This document shows positions 24,201 through 36,200 of a DNA stretch of 64,000 bases, in pieces. The translations under genes were made by a program, and so were the position numbers. The notes beneath the pieces were generated by a model. That model was not told where the DNA came from. It saw only the letters and a program-made list of their open reading frames with translations, and did no database searches. Position 1 is the first letter of the stretch. Each line of letters starts with the position of its first letter. This stretch comes from Onthophagus taurus (taxonomy: Eukaryota; Arthropoda; Insecta; Coleoptera; Scarabaeidae): NCBI RefSeq assembly GCF_036711975.1, contig NC_091972.1:31315001-31379000 (forward strand), given 5' to 3'.

Positions 24201-27200
24201 ATTCTTGCCAACGGTTAAGGTTTTTGGTAGCCCTAAAGCTTTAAAACCGCATGCTGTAAAGCAGTTTGTATTATGCTGGTTTTTACCCCTCGCCATCTGT
24301 CAGCGGTAAACTGTATTGCCTGCAGAATGGAAATTTTACCACTTATCTCTCTAGCGTTCTACTATGTAGTTGCCTAATTTTTCTGTATATAATTTTTTAT
24401 ATATTTTTGTATTAGGTGGGAGAAATTCCAATTTTATATACTTTAAATTAATATGAGGGTGAGCCGTACAATTGTCAAGAAGCAATACAATTTTTCTTTC
24501 TTTATTTTCCAATTCTTTTTCCCACTTCAAAAGCCAACTTAGAAAAATTTCTGAAGGCATCCACCCATTTTTGTTGACGTGGTACTCCAGTGGCAAATCT
24601 TCCATTCTTAAGTCCTTAAAACATCGAGATTTATTACTTTCTCCTATAACGATCAATTTTCGTTTGTCAGTTCCAAACATTGCCACAGCATATAATAGTA
24701 ATCCAGGCCAATGCCTTTTTGTACCCAGATAGTAATATGCGAATAATACAAGAATCCGTCTGGTGTAGCCCGATAAAAAATCTGGTTTTGTCAGCAATTT
24801 TAGCACTTGTGATTATTTTGTATATTTGGTTGTTATATTAATATTATGTATTCTTCATGACGATTTAATAACATGGATATATAAATAAACAAATTCGACA
24901 GACATGCATACAGGTGGAACAGCCAAACCGCACAATTTAAAACTATTAAAAAAGTATTATAAAACATAAATTTAATTTTATTTTGCAACAAATGTTAAGA
25001 CAAAAGATGAAATTTTATACATATAGAAGCAGAAAAAAAATCTCTTTTTGAATATTGAAGACAAATACATATGTTTGAAAACAACCCACAGCTCATCGAT
25101 AACACTGGTCTACACTGGTTTTATTGCCCTAGTGATAAGATTGATTTTGGATATATTTATGCTCACAATTCATGAAACTATCAATGATTTTGTAAGATTT
25201 TCTCTCATTTCTCGAAATGTCGAAAATATATGTTATATTTCCATAAAACACCTTTTATGAGCTTTTCTTTTAAATTTTTTCCCGGGATCTGTCATCATGT
25301 GACAATCCCATCGACCCTGATACCTTTCCTCCATCACTTTTAGATACTGGTGGAACCGCTCTCCCTGTTCCTTACTATAATTTCCTAAATTATCCGGAAA
25401 TTTATCCAGATGATTGCGAGAGAGTCTGAAAGTTTGTCAGCGTATTTTGTACAATTTCTTCATAATTTGGTGCTTTATGGTTACCTAGGAAATTTTCGAC
25501 TACCAACACAAAAGTTTTCCAAGCGGAAGAGTAACTTTTATTAAATAACTTTAATAAAATCTGTGTCGTTCTTCAATTGCCGTATTTGAGGACCATCTAA
25601 TATTCCACCTTTCAACTTTTCCATACTAAGCTTTGGAAATTTTCTACAAATGTGATTAAAACAATCACCTTCCTTGTCCAACGCTTTTACAAATTGCTTT
25701 ATCATTCCTAACGTAATATGTAATGGTGGAAGTATGATTTCGTCAATGGCTCCCTTATTACATTGGCTTTACCGACAGTTAAAGAATTTCTTACAGGCCA
25801 AACATTTTGTTCCCAATGAAGTTGCTTTGCTCTACTGTCGCACATATCAATGAAGCAAGGGTATTTCGTGTATCCACTTTGTTCATCAAGTAACAAATTA
25901 ACCATTTTCAAAGCCACACAAATCGGTCATTGATGCTCCGAGTAATTAATTTTTTCTAAAACTAATTTTACATTTTCATATTTTTCTTTGAGTTTTGTTG
26001 AATGGGCAAGTGGAATTGATGCAAATTTATTTCCATTGTGCAGTAAGATGCATTTAAAACTCTTTTACAACTGTCAATAAAAAGGCGGCACTCAGTAGGT
26101 TTGTATTCTTTTAAACCCATGTCTAGAAGCAGCTTCGCCATATCATTACAGTACACCAGTCCTTCATTTTCACTAAAAAATTGTAATAACTCACTTTCTC
26201 GTGTTCTGTATGTTGTAATTATGAAATTGAAATTTTGATTATGCAGCTGAAATTTTCACTGTGTAGAACAGGACATTTTGTAGAGTGTAAGTCTGGATAT
26301 CTCCACGTTTGATTTCGATTAAAACCTTTAGCATTTGCTACGCAAAAGTAACAATCATCGAAATGCTTCCTCTCCATCCAGATCATAGGAATACCAAAGT
26401 CTAATCCAGAACGTTCTCCTCTTTTCCACAACCGTAACGACTCAACACAGGACTTACAAACTTTATGAGGAACCCATGATTTATCTAGTTTGTCCATTTT
26501 AAAACCGATATATTCAACTTAAGTCTCCTCGACAAAGTCTGTGATATTTTTTTTTGTTATATCAACACCGCAAATATAACAAAATAAATCACTACTATAT
26601 TTACACTTTCTTCGTGACGAACTCATGTTTTAAAAGACAAGACAAATATATTAGAATGAACATTCAGTCATTGAAACCAAATATTAACACATGACAACTT
26701 ATCCAGATTCACGTGTAAGTACTTCAATATTGTCAAATAGCTGAGATCTCAGCTGTTCTACGGAGCAAAGGATCTGAGAGTGGGAATCACGTGATGTTTT
26801 AAGCGTGAAAAAGTTGCGCAGAAGCCTAATCATGACTGGGGAAAATAAATTTTATTACTAGCAAGCCGATAATTGTTCAAAATATAAGATATGTAAAAAT
26901 CATAAAAAACAAGAGCACATTCAGTACTTTCATGAATATATTCGTAATGTGGGCACTTGAAAACATAAAAATTTGCAAAGATATCCAGGGCAACAAAAAA
27001 AAATTTTGTTGTAGAGCTGAGTAATTTATGGATTAGTGATGAAGCTCATTTCGACCTCGGCGGATATGTTAATAAACGTAACTTTCGCTATTGGGCCGTT
27101 GAAAACCCTCCCCAACTTCACGAACTACATCTCCATTCGGCCAAAGTTACTGTTTGGTGTGCGATGTTTTCGAATAGCATAATTGACCCATACTTCTTTG

Positions 27201-30200
27201 AGAATGATGATGGCCATACAGTAATCATAACATCAACACCATATGTTCGAATGTTGGAAACATTTTTTATCCCACAAGTGCCTATGAATGAGAATACTCA
27301 TTTCCAGCAAGATGGCGAAAGTTGTTACAAAGCTAGAGTTACATTGAACTGTCTTAGAGAATTTTTCCCGAACTGCCTCATTAGTTAAAATGGGAGTATT
27401 CATTGGCATCCACGATCACCAGGTGTAGGAGGTGCGCAACAATACAAGACTTAAAAGTGGGGATCCAAATTAAATTTTTTCAATAACACCAGCGATACTG
27501 CGACGACGCTGTAATACTTTCCGTGAAAGACTTAGACAATGTGTGCAAAATGATGGTCCCCATCTTCCTGAAGTAATATTCAAAAAATGTATTCTTTTTT
27601 GCTTTACATAAAATCTTTTCTCTTAACACTTGTTTCAAGAAAAATTAAATTTATACTGTTTTGTAATACTTTTTTAATAATTTTAAATAGTACGGTTTGA
27701 GGTCTATCAACTCTACTACAAAATTTAATCTTTTATCTATATAATTGAAATAGAGTAATTTTCGTGGAAAGGTTTACAAAAACAAGCTGCACACAGTGGA
27801 TGAACAGAATAGTGGCTTCAAACATAATAAAACGAATTCCTGCGTTCATTACTACACAAGGCAGCCATGTTGAGCATATGATGTAAAACAAAATAGGTTA
27901 TAAGATGTTGAAATAGGATATAATGTTATAAAAAGTTATAAAATACATGCGTATGTTTATATTGATTTGTGCGATTTTTCCTTTGAACTGGTCTTCGGAA
28001 ACCAACTAATTTACAGTGTACTCTGCAAATGTACAGAACATTTCAATGGCGTCTACGGTTGTTATCAGTAACACATGTTATGCTATCACACCGAAGCCGA
28101 TTGAAATAATTCAACGAAACTACTATTTACAGATATATTTATTTTGAAGTGCACGACTTTTCGATCGAGTTATATAAGTGATGAAGAGATACAATTACAG
28201 TATTCAATGGTTCGAACCCAACAAACAATTGGTGCAGTGCATGAAAATTCGTTTCAATCAGTTCGGAAACACAGTCAAGAACTAAATATTAAAAAGGCGA
28301 CGTTATACAAGATTCTAAAGCTAGATTTACATGTTATAGTCTACAAAGTTTTTGTTCAACAACTGAACGTTATCGACTGAATTTTTCTAAACGAAATGCT
28401 TCAACGTCACCCAACGTTCGAAAACATTTTGTTTAACGACGAAGCGAACTTCCATTTAAATGGCCACTTAAACAGACACAACTGCCGCCACTTGACCAAC
28501 GAAACTCCAAGACAGAAACATGGACGGCGAGGCTGCTATGTCTGCTTAAGCTGTCATCAAGGTATTGCAACATACTAAGAAATTATTGGTTCCGCAACTA
28601 CAGAAGTTGAGGGTTTCAATGTGAACACTTGGTTTCAATAAGATGGAGCCACTTTCCACATCTCAAACCAATCACTTGAGTATGCCAATCAACTGTTCCT
28701 GGAAAAAATAATGTTTAGTCGAGGCAACATCACTGGTCCCCGAGAAGCTCCGATTTTACACCTTCTGATTATTTCTTAGGGGAATTCCTTAAATTAAAAG
28801 AGTATGCTAACAAACCACGAATTCTACAGCAAAGGCAGGAAAGTGACAAGCTATGTAGGAAAGATGTCGGACAAGATCTTTAGAGAGTTGTTCGATATTT
28901 GCGACTACTGCGATAAAATGGGACATGAATATAAAAAGTGCGGAGGGAAGGCACGAAGGCTGGCATACGTTAATTGTAAGTTGAGGAGAAGGAAGTGTAG
29001 GCATGAAGCCAGGGATAAGTACTGCGAACAATACCAGGCACCCATTGAATTGCTAAGACGCAGTATTGTTTTTATTGGCGAAGGGCGGAAACAGAGAGGG
29101 GAAGTATCAAAAAACGTGGAGGGTGTTTGCAACAAAAGGGAGAATTTTTAGGGACACCTACGAAAGTATGATGTGATTGCACTGGTGGAGATATGGGTAA
29201 ATAATGCGGATAGGATAGAATTAAACAAGGATTGTCACAAGGTTATGAATGGGTCTGTCAGTATGCAGAGAAGAGAAGAAGAAAGGGAAAGGCGAGTGGT
29301 GTAATAATAACGGAGGTCAAAGAAGAGACAGGAATGTGATAATTATGTTATATAGCAAGGGGAATGGGGGAGTCCAAACGTAAAATTGAATCCATTACTG
29401 AGGAGGTAAGAGGAATATATGGTGATGGAATATATGAGTGGAACTTTAACATATGGTTTGCTAAAGAGGGAGGAAGTGAGTTTGCAGGGACAAGATGCGG
29501 GCAAATGATGGTTAAAACATGAAGTGCAGAATAAGGAAGGTGGAGAATTAGTATGTAGAGCAAATAAAGAGAGAAGAAAGCAAAGAGGAATAACGAAGAG
29601 GATTTTTAACCAGAAGGAATGAAAACGAGGTATGGAAGTACATAAATAGAAAAAGGAGGAGGAAATCAGTAGCAGGATATTTATGTGTAGTTGAAAAGTA
29701 CATTTGTGTGAGTACTGGCAGAGGAGTTATGTAAAGAAGAATCTGGGAGGAAAAGGTTAAGGGAAAATCGAGATGGAGTAATTGGTGGGGATACTGATAC
29801 AGTTCAATAGAGCAGAGCGGCGGGGAAGAATGGGTGAGGCAATAAGATTTGGAGAGACTAATTCCACCATTGCAATATTTAAGAATGCACAAAAAGGCGT
29901 AAAGATACTAGAAGAGAGTTGAAACAAACTAAACCGCTGTTGTTACGAGTGGCCGTGCTGTATACATTAAGATCAAAAATGGGAAAAACAACAATGAATA
30001 GACTGAGAAACTCGGATATAGGATCAATGCAACATTTCAAACATAGTGATATGGGAAAGACAGCGGAAGGGAAAATAGCATAACCACATGGGACATATGA
30101 ACAACAATAGACTTCCGAAAATCGTGATTGTAAGTAAGCCCCCTTTAAATAATTCTAAATTTAAGACAACAACATAACATAAACTAACATAACAAGTTAA

Positions 30201-33200
30201 CTAAGCTAACATTTTGTCAGTTATTACCTTTCAGCTTAATATTCGGTCCCAATCAAGTCGTATTTTAATCCCTCAAAGTCAAAATTCGGTGCGATTTTTC
30301 TTAAATCGACCAAAAATGAGTCAAACATTTCCTCTCATATACTTGTATTCTCGTGTTGAATTTGTTTCTCTCCACGCTACTGTTGACTACGTTATGTTGT
30401 GTTCTTGTTGAATAAAATGCATATAAAGATTCGATGTGCTTTACTTTAAGAGTCTGACTTTGACTGCCTCACGTTTATTATGTAACGTTTACATAGATAA
30501 GCTATTCTGGTTCTGATTTTGAAAAGAAGTGAATTAAAAAAAACAAATTGTGGTGTAAATAAGAAAATTACCCTTGTTTGAAATAAATAGATTAAGAAAC
30601 ACTTTATTATTTGCACTATTATAAAATATAAAAAATATTTGTATTATACAATTTTAAGAAACGCGCCAAATCTAGTTCTCAACGTGTTGACGCTGACGAC
30701 GATTTAGAAGAATGGAAAAAATCAAAACAATTACTCAAACCGAAAGATCAAGTACAACTTGAAGATGTCGAGCTGAAAGAAATCGTCCCAAGAATATTAA
30801 TGACAAAAAATTTTCTACAACCTGATGGCTTGGTCGAATATAATTACCTTACTGGAGAATTTACGCCTATACCAAATCCGGGAAATATGGTTGTGGTTTA
30901 TGAAACAAAAGGAACCTATATACTTCTGAACTCTGATGAAGCGCGAGCGCAATTGATAGCTTTAGGAATTGATCGTATGAACAAAAAATTAATTAATATA
31001 AATTTTAGGGAATAAGATGTTGATTTTTTGTAGCTCTGGAGTATGTTCAACTCCCCGAAGAGGAAGAAACAGGTGAAATCCGTTTAGACGAACCACCTGT
31101 TCAGGATCTGGGCGAAGGCGAAGAGGGCGAGGAAGAAGAAGAAGAAGACGAACATGAAGAGCATGATCACCACGATCATGATGATGACGCTGAACCAGAG
31201 CATCCAGCTGCTGGACCAAAAAAGAAGCTAACCAATCAATTTAATTTTTGCGAAAGAGCTGCTTTAACTTATAATAATCCAGTTCGAGTAAGATTTTAGA
31301 AAAAATAACTATAATATAAAAATCAAACTTTTACCAAAACAAAACATAACAATTTTTTTTTGAATTAATACTTGTTGGTTAATTATAGTCTCAAGGAACT
31401 CAAACTACTCCACCACCTATTGAAATATATTCTGGAAATGTTTTGCAATGGATCATTTACGATGCATACTTGATAGATTTTGCGGAACAAGAAGCAGAGA
31501 GGGAACGCGAAAGGTTGCTTAAAGAGAAAGATAAAGCGCCAGTTGGTAAACATGGAGCAGGTCCGGTTAAAAGAGCGGGACCGACAGCAGCCGAACTTAC
31601 ACAAGGGCGAATATATGAAGCTTGGAAAGTTTTAGAGAGAATGTTAAACCAAAATACCTACAATGATATTGCAAAAGGTAAAAATAATGAAAGTTTAATC
31701 AGGTTATATTGAAGACAATGTAACAAAAATATCGAAATATAAGTATCTATGGCTAGATGTGAATTAGGCGGCCAAGTCACGGCTGAATAATGCGTACCTA
31801 GCAAAGATGTGTTTAAATTTATCCAAATTTCCTCATACTCTGGTGGACACCTATAAAAATAATACTGGTGAAAATCTTTTGACAATACCTTTTTTTTAGA
31901 TTATAGATACTGGGAAGATCCATCTGATGAATTTCGGGAGGAAGTAGGAACACTTCTCCCACTGTGGAAATTCGTTTACGAAAAAACCAAAACGAACAAC
32001 ATTACAGATATTCTCTGGAATCCTTGGTACTATGATTTATTTGCAGTATGCTACGGATTTTGTAAGTTTTCACAATCACTTCACTATTAAATTCGAACTA
32101 AAACTTCAAAAACAAAAATTTTCACTATTCACTTAAATCTAGTACAAGTTTTGATGATAAACAACCACGTTATAACATCCTCCCAGAACAAAAATTGAGT
32201 GAATTTCTTCCTCAGACATGATGCTACTAACAGCCAATCTGGTCTAGCGAGCCGAACAAATTTACTCTCTTCCAGTTTACATACCCCCAACATACATCAA
32301 GACGTTACTAAGTTCATCTAGGAAACATTAAAAAGAAAAGTCCGGTTAATATTTGATTCGCCCTCGTACATTAAGTGGTAAAGTAATTGCTGGAGCTAGT
32401 TTAAACAAGAGCTCTATAACAAAAGTCGGCTTAATTCCTCTAAAAAAATATAGTGCAAATTTATAAGAAAACTGAAAACTGATGGTTGACACCCAACAAG
32501 CTGTTTGGACAAGTACACCAGAGTTTACAAGAAAAGTTGCACACAATAATTATCCAGTTGAACTTTGAAAGATTAGAAAACAAAGAACTTGAAAAGAAAT
32601 TAAAAACATCAAATAATCCAGATGACGCTAATACGACGACGATTGAAGTTCAACAAGAACATATAGAAATTGATGTTACCCGAAAACAAGTTCCGGGCAA
32701 TGACTCCGGGACTGGAGAAATCCTAAAATAATGGCCAAGAAAAGGAGTCTGGAATATTGCAGAGGTAATTATGATACCCAAACCAGGAAAACCTCAAAAT
32801 GAGAGCAGCTTCTATAGACCAATCTCCTTACTCCCGAAATTACCTAAACTATTGGGAATACTACACTCAGCGGCATAAAAAACGCATCACCTAAAATGAT
32901 GACCAGTTTCAAACTGCAAGAACTTTTGAACATATTGCTCGATTTGAATAAGGTTTTTTTATTTGAAAGGTCTACCCTTTGCCAATATTTCTGTAGGTAC
33001 CTTCCCCATTTTGGCGCTCTTCAATTTTAGTAATGATGAATAACGCTAATGCGTGTTTTCTTCATACACTTTGAAGCTTGCTGTGGGGTGCACCGATAAA
33101 AGAAAATAATTTTAATCATAAGGAGCTTGTAGTCTCGTCTGTTCTCATCACTTCTGTTTTTTGTACAAGTTTCTATTGTTGTTAACACCAAACTTACAAG

Positions 33201-36200
33201 CTCAAAAGATAACGCAGCTTGTTCGGCAGCGCCATCAGAAATTAAAACAAGTCATGGATCTCGATGAAATTTAATTTTATTAATCTGTGACAAGTAAATC
33301 AAACAAAATGTTAATAACGGGTATTTCCTCCCCTCGCTTGCATGGTATCCCTCATCCTTCGAGGGATACTTCGAATCAGGTTTTGAATTTCATTTTGGGG
33401 GATGTGGTTCCACTCTTCATCTAGCGCTATTCGGAGATCATCTAGCGTTTGTATAACGGCACCACGGGCTCTAACTCGTTTCACTAGCATATCCCACATG
33501 TGTTCTATATTGAGTTTAAATCAGGGCTACGTGCTGGCCATTCCATTCTGCTGATATCCAAATCATCCAGGTATTGGGACACTATGCGGGCTGTATGGGA
33601 ACGTGCATTATCGTGTATGAACAAGAAGTTGTCACCAATAAATGGGCCGAAGGGAACCACGTGCTCAGCCAAAATTTCTTCAATATACGATGAGATTGCC
33701 GTTGATAAAGCAAAGCTCCGTACGTGCTTCGAAGCACATTGCCCCCAAACCATTACAGATCCTCCCTGGTATTGTACTGTTTCAGAGAAGTTGCACTGAG
33801 CATAACGCTCACCTGCTCTTCTCCAAACTCTCTCTCGACCATCTGGAGAGTACAAGCCGAACCTTGACTCGTCTGAGAACAGTACGTTTCGCCACTCTGC
33901 ATTGGTCCACTGAACATGATCTCGTGCAACCTGTAATCGAGCAACACGATGTTATCGAAGCAACTGTGGTCCAGTTGCTGGTCTCCGTGATCTCAACCCC
34001 GCTTCTTCAAATCTCCTTCTTACTGTGCGTTCACCCGACGCACTTGGTCCAAACGATTTCTTATCTCAACTGCTGTAGTATGCCGATTTCATAACACGGT
34101 CGTTATGATGTATCGATCATCACCGGATTGTGTGGTCTTCTTTCTGAGGTTGTCTGGTTAAGGTACCAGTCTGCCGAAACCTTTGAATGGCGCGAGAAAA
34201 CGTACTCTCTATCGCGCCAAGAACACGAGCAACACGAATGCTGCGTCCATCTTCCACCAAAGTAACCTTGTAACTTTGGTGTTAACAACAATAGAAAGTT
34301 ATTACAGTTTGAAACCGGTCATGATTTTAGGTAATGCGTTTTTTATGCCGCTGAGAGTATGTCTGAAACGTTTAATCCTAATACTAGAAGCAAAAAGAGC
34401 TATACTATCCCAATACCTTTATGTAGCTTTAAAAGCAAGCGTGCAACAATTGATCAAGTGCATAAAATCACCAACGTTATTAAAAAAGAATTGGAAGAAA
34501 AGAAAATTTGTACGGCAATTTTCTTGTTGTAGGAAAGGCATTTGATAATATCTGACACCAAGGTTAGAAACCAATCTAAAAATAATGATGCCAAAATAGT
34601 ACTCTGATCCGTTAAGAGATTATATTAAAAATAGATATTTCCAGGTTAACGTGAAAATGAATATTCCAAAGTTATGGAAGTTAACGTTGGTATTCTCCAA
34701 GGTAATGTCCCCTTGCAGATTATACTGCACTACTTGCTGTGGGTAGAAACCTTGAAGAAGCTGCTAAACTTAAGGTTGAAACGAGAATAAATCGATGCAC
34801 GTGAACTTCACAAATAAAAAAGTAGAACACCTGTCAAATATTAACAATGGTATTCCATATGCAAATATTGCCAAGACAGAACTAAATGTAAAATAAAGAA
34901 TAATGGATAAACAATCTGTACTGACAACGTATAATAAATTGCTTATTTATGCCCAAGTCACTAAAGAAAGTCATACCAATATTAGACAAAAGTAGAATAA
35001 GGTAGTAAGGGATATTGTAGATCCACCTGGAAGGAATGGCGTCCTCAACGAAGATTTTAGGGTAGTTACGGCGAAAAAAGAAATTCAGAAGTACTCTCAA
35101 CGGCTCAAAGATAACTCTTGGACAACAGCCAGCTAGTACGTGGACTTCAAAGAACCAAACCATTCGAGTTGGTGTAATGCGGTGTAGTGAAAGTGGGCAT
35201 AAAGCACTAAAAATAGTTTTTGTTAGTTCGAGATCGCAATGTATGCAATCAAGAAACTAGAGGAACCATGAAACTCTTGTGTAATCTTAAATTTAGAAAA
35301 GTTAGGTTAGAGTAAAATTGTTAGTCATCAGACTAATAAATTGTAATATTATAGTATTCATAATCATGGTATCGTAGTATGACGCAAATTATGCTAATAT
35401 ACATTAATCTACAGCTCGACATCTACCAACCGACAGAACAAGCGGGATTTTGTAAAGAATTTGGAACGAGCTTACAGGTCATCAAAATGATAGTCGAAAA
35501 AATCATCGAGAAGAATAGGTCGCTTGTTATGGCTTTTGTGGATTTCCATAAAGTATTTGATAAGAAGCTAATACACAATATACACAGAAATATGACAATG
35601 TCAGTGAAATTACATGAAAGCACGGATTCTGTCCAAATGAGACATGTAAAATACTTAATTAACAAATTTAAAGTTTGCAGACGATATGGTTTTGTTCTCC
35701 ATTCTCTTGTTGTGCCATAAGGTTGTCCTTTTACACTCGTCAAAAATACATTAATAATTAAAAATCAAAAAGAAGGAGATTACATCATATGATTGGTAAA
35801 GGTTATAAACCCATTATCACTACTATTACTAACGCTTATTACATATTTATACGAACACGCAGCGTTTCCCTATATTACAACATCACTCTGCAAAAACTCG
35901 TCAAGAGAGTAGAACGCCTTTACAATTAGATACGACCTGAGCTTAGACGTTAAATTAGCCAGCGTCAAGTCACGAACGCCAGCTGGCAGCCTGTTATATA
36001 AAACCTGACTCATGTAATTCGATCCCTGCTGCCCTCTAGTCAATCTGCGATACTGAACATATATATTATCCATGAGTAATACATTTGACATTAGTTTATG
36101 TGCATATACAGGTGTCCCGAAACTCAACGTCAAGCGGGCACCAGGTGAGAGGCCAACCCATACCTATTCTAGTAAAAATGAGAAAAAAATTCCATGTCTC

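Larger units (their letters stand above)
21673..24840 (-). mobile_element. Tigger-type (pogo) element, truncated, carrying a nested mariner
   Basis: The left end CAGTCGATACCGCTTAATCG (from 21673, after TA) and the following CCCAATTAAGCGG phrases are of Tigger terminal type. The transposase reads on the minus strand from about 24810 down. The other terminus is not found, so the element seems truncated near 24840. Between its left terminus and its coding part sits the mariner-like element at 21837-23882. Confidence 0.65.
32486..34880 (+). mobile_element. Jockey-type LINE relic split by a Tc1-like element
   Basis: Left part 32486-32862: QSLQEKLHTIIIQLNFERLE, then EVIMIPKPGKPQNESSFYRP and ISLLPKLPKLLG, the typical entry into a Jockey-type RT. 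Right part from 34360: LKRLILILEAKRAI, KSKRATIDQVHKITNVIKKE (RT fragment, partly in a second frame), KKICTAIFL, AFDNI, and RDYIKNRYFQVNVKMN (about 34612-34660), fading by about 34880. The two parts are in the same frame across the Tc1-like element if its sequence and one TA copy are ignored. Confidence 0.75.

Noticed and set aside
28807-29892. Several minus-strand open frames rich in Ser, Pro and Leu
   Set aside because: Complement of a purine-rich LINE relic; composition explains the open frames and no motifs occur.
30989-31219. Minus-strand frame rich in His, Arg and Leu
   Set aside because: Antisense of the acidic Glu/Asp/His-rich dynein exon 3.
33500-34094. Plus-strand open frames of 99 and 150 codons
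   Set aside because: They lie opposite the Tc1-like transposase and translate to no known motif.
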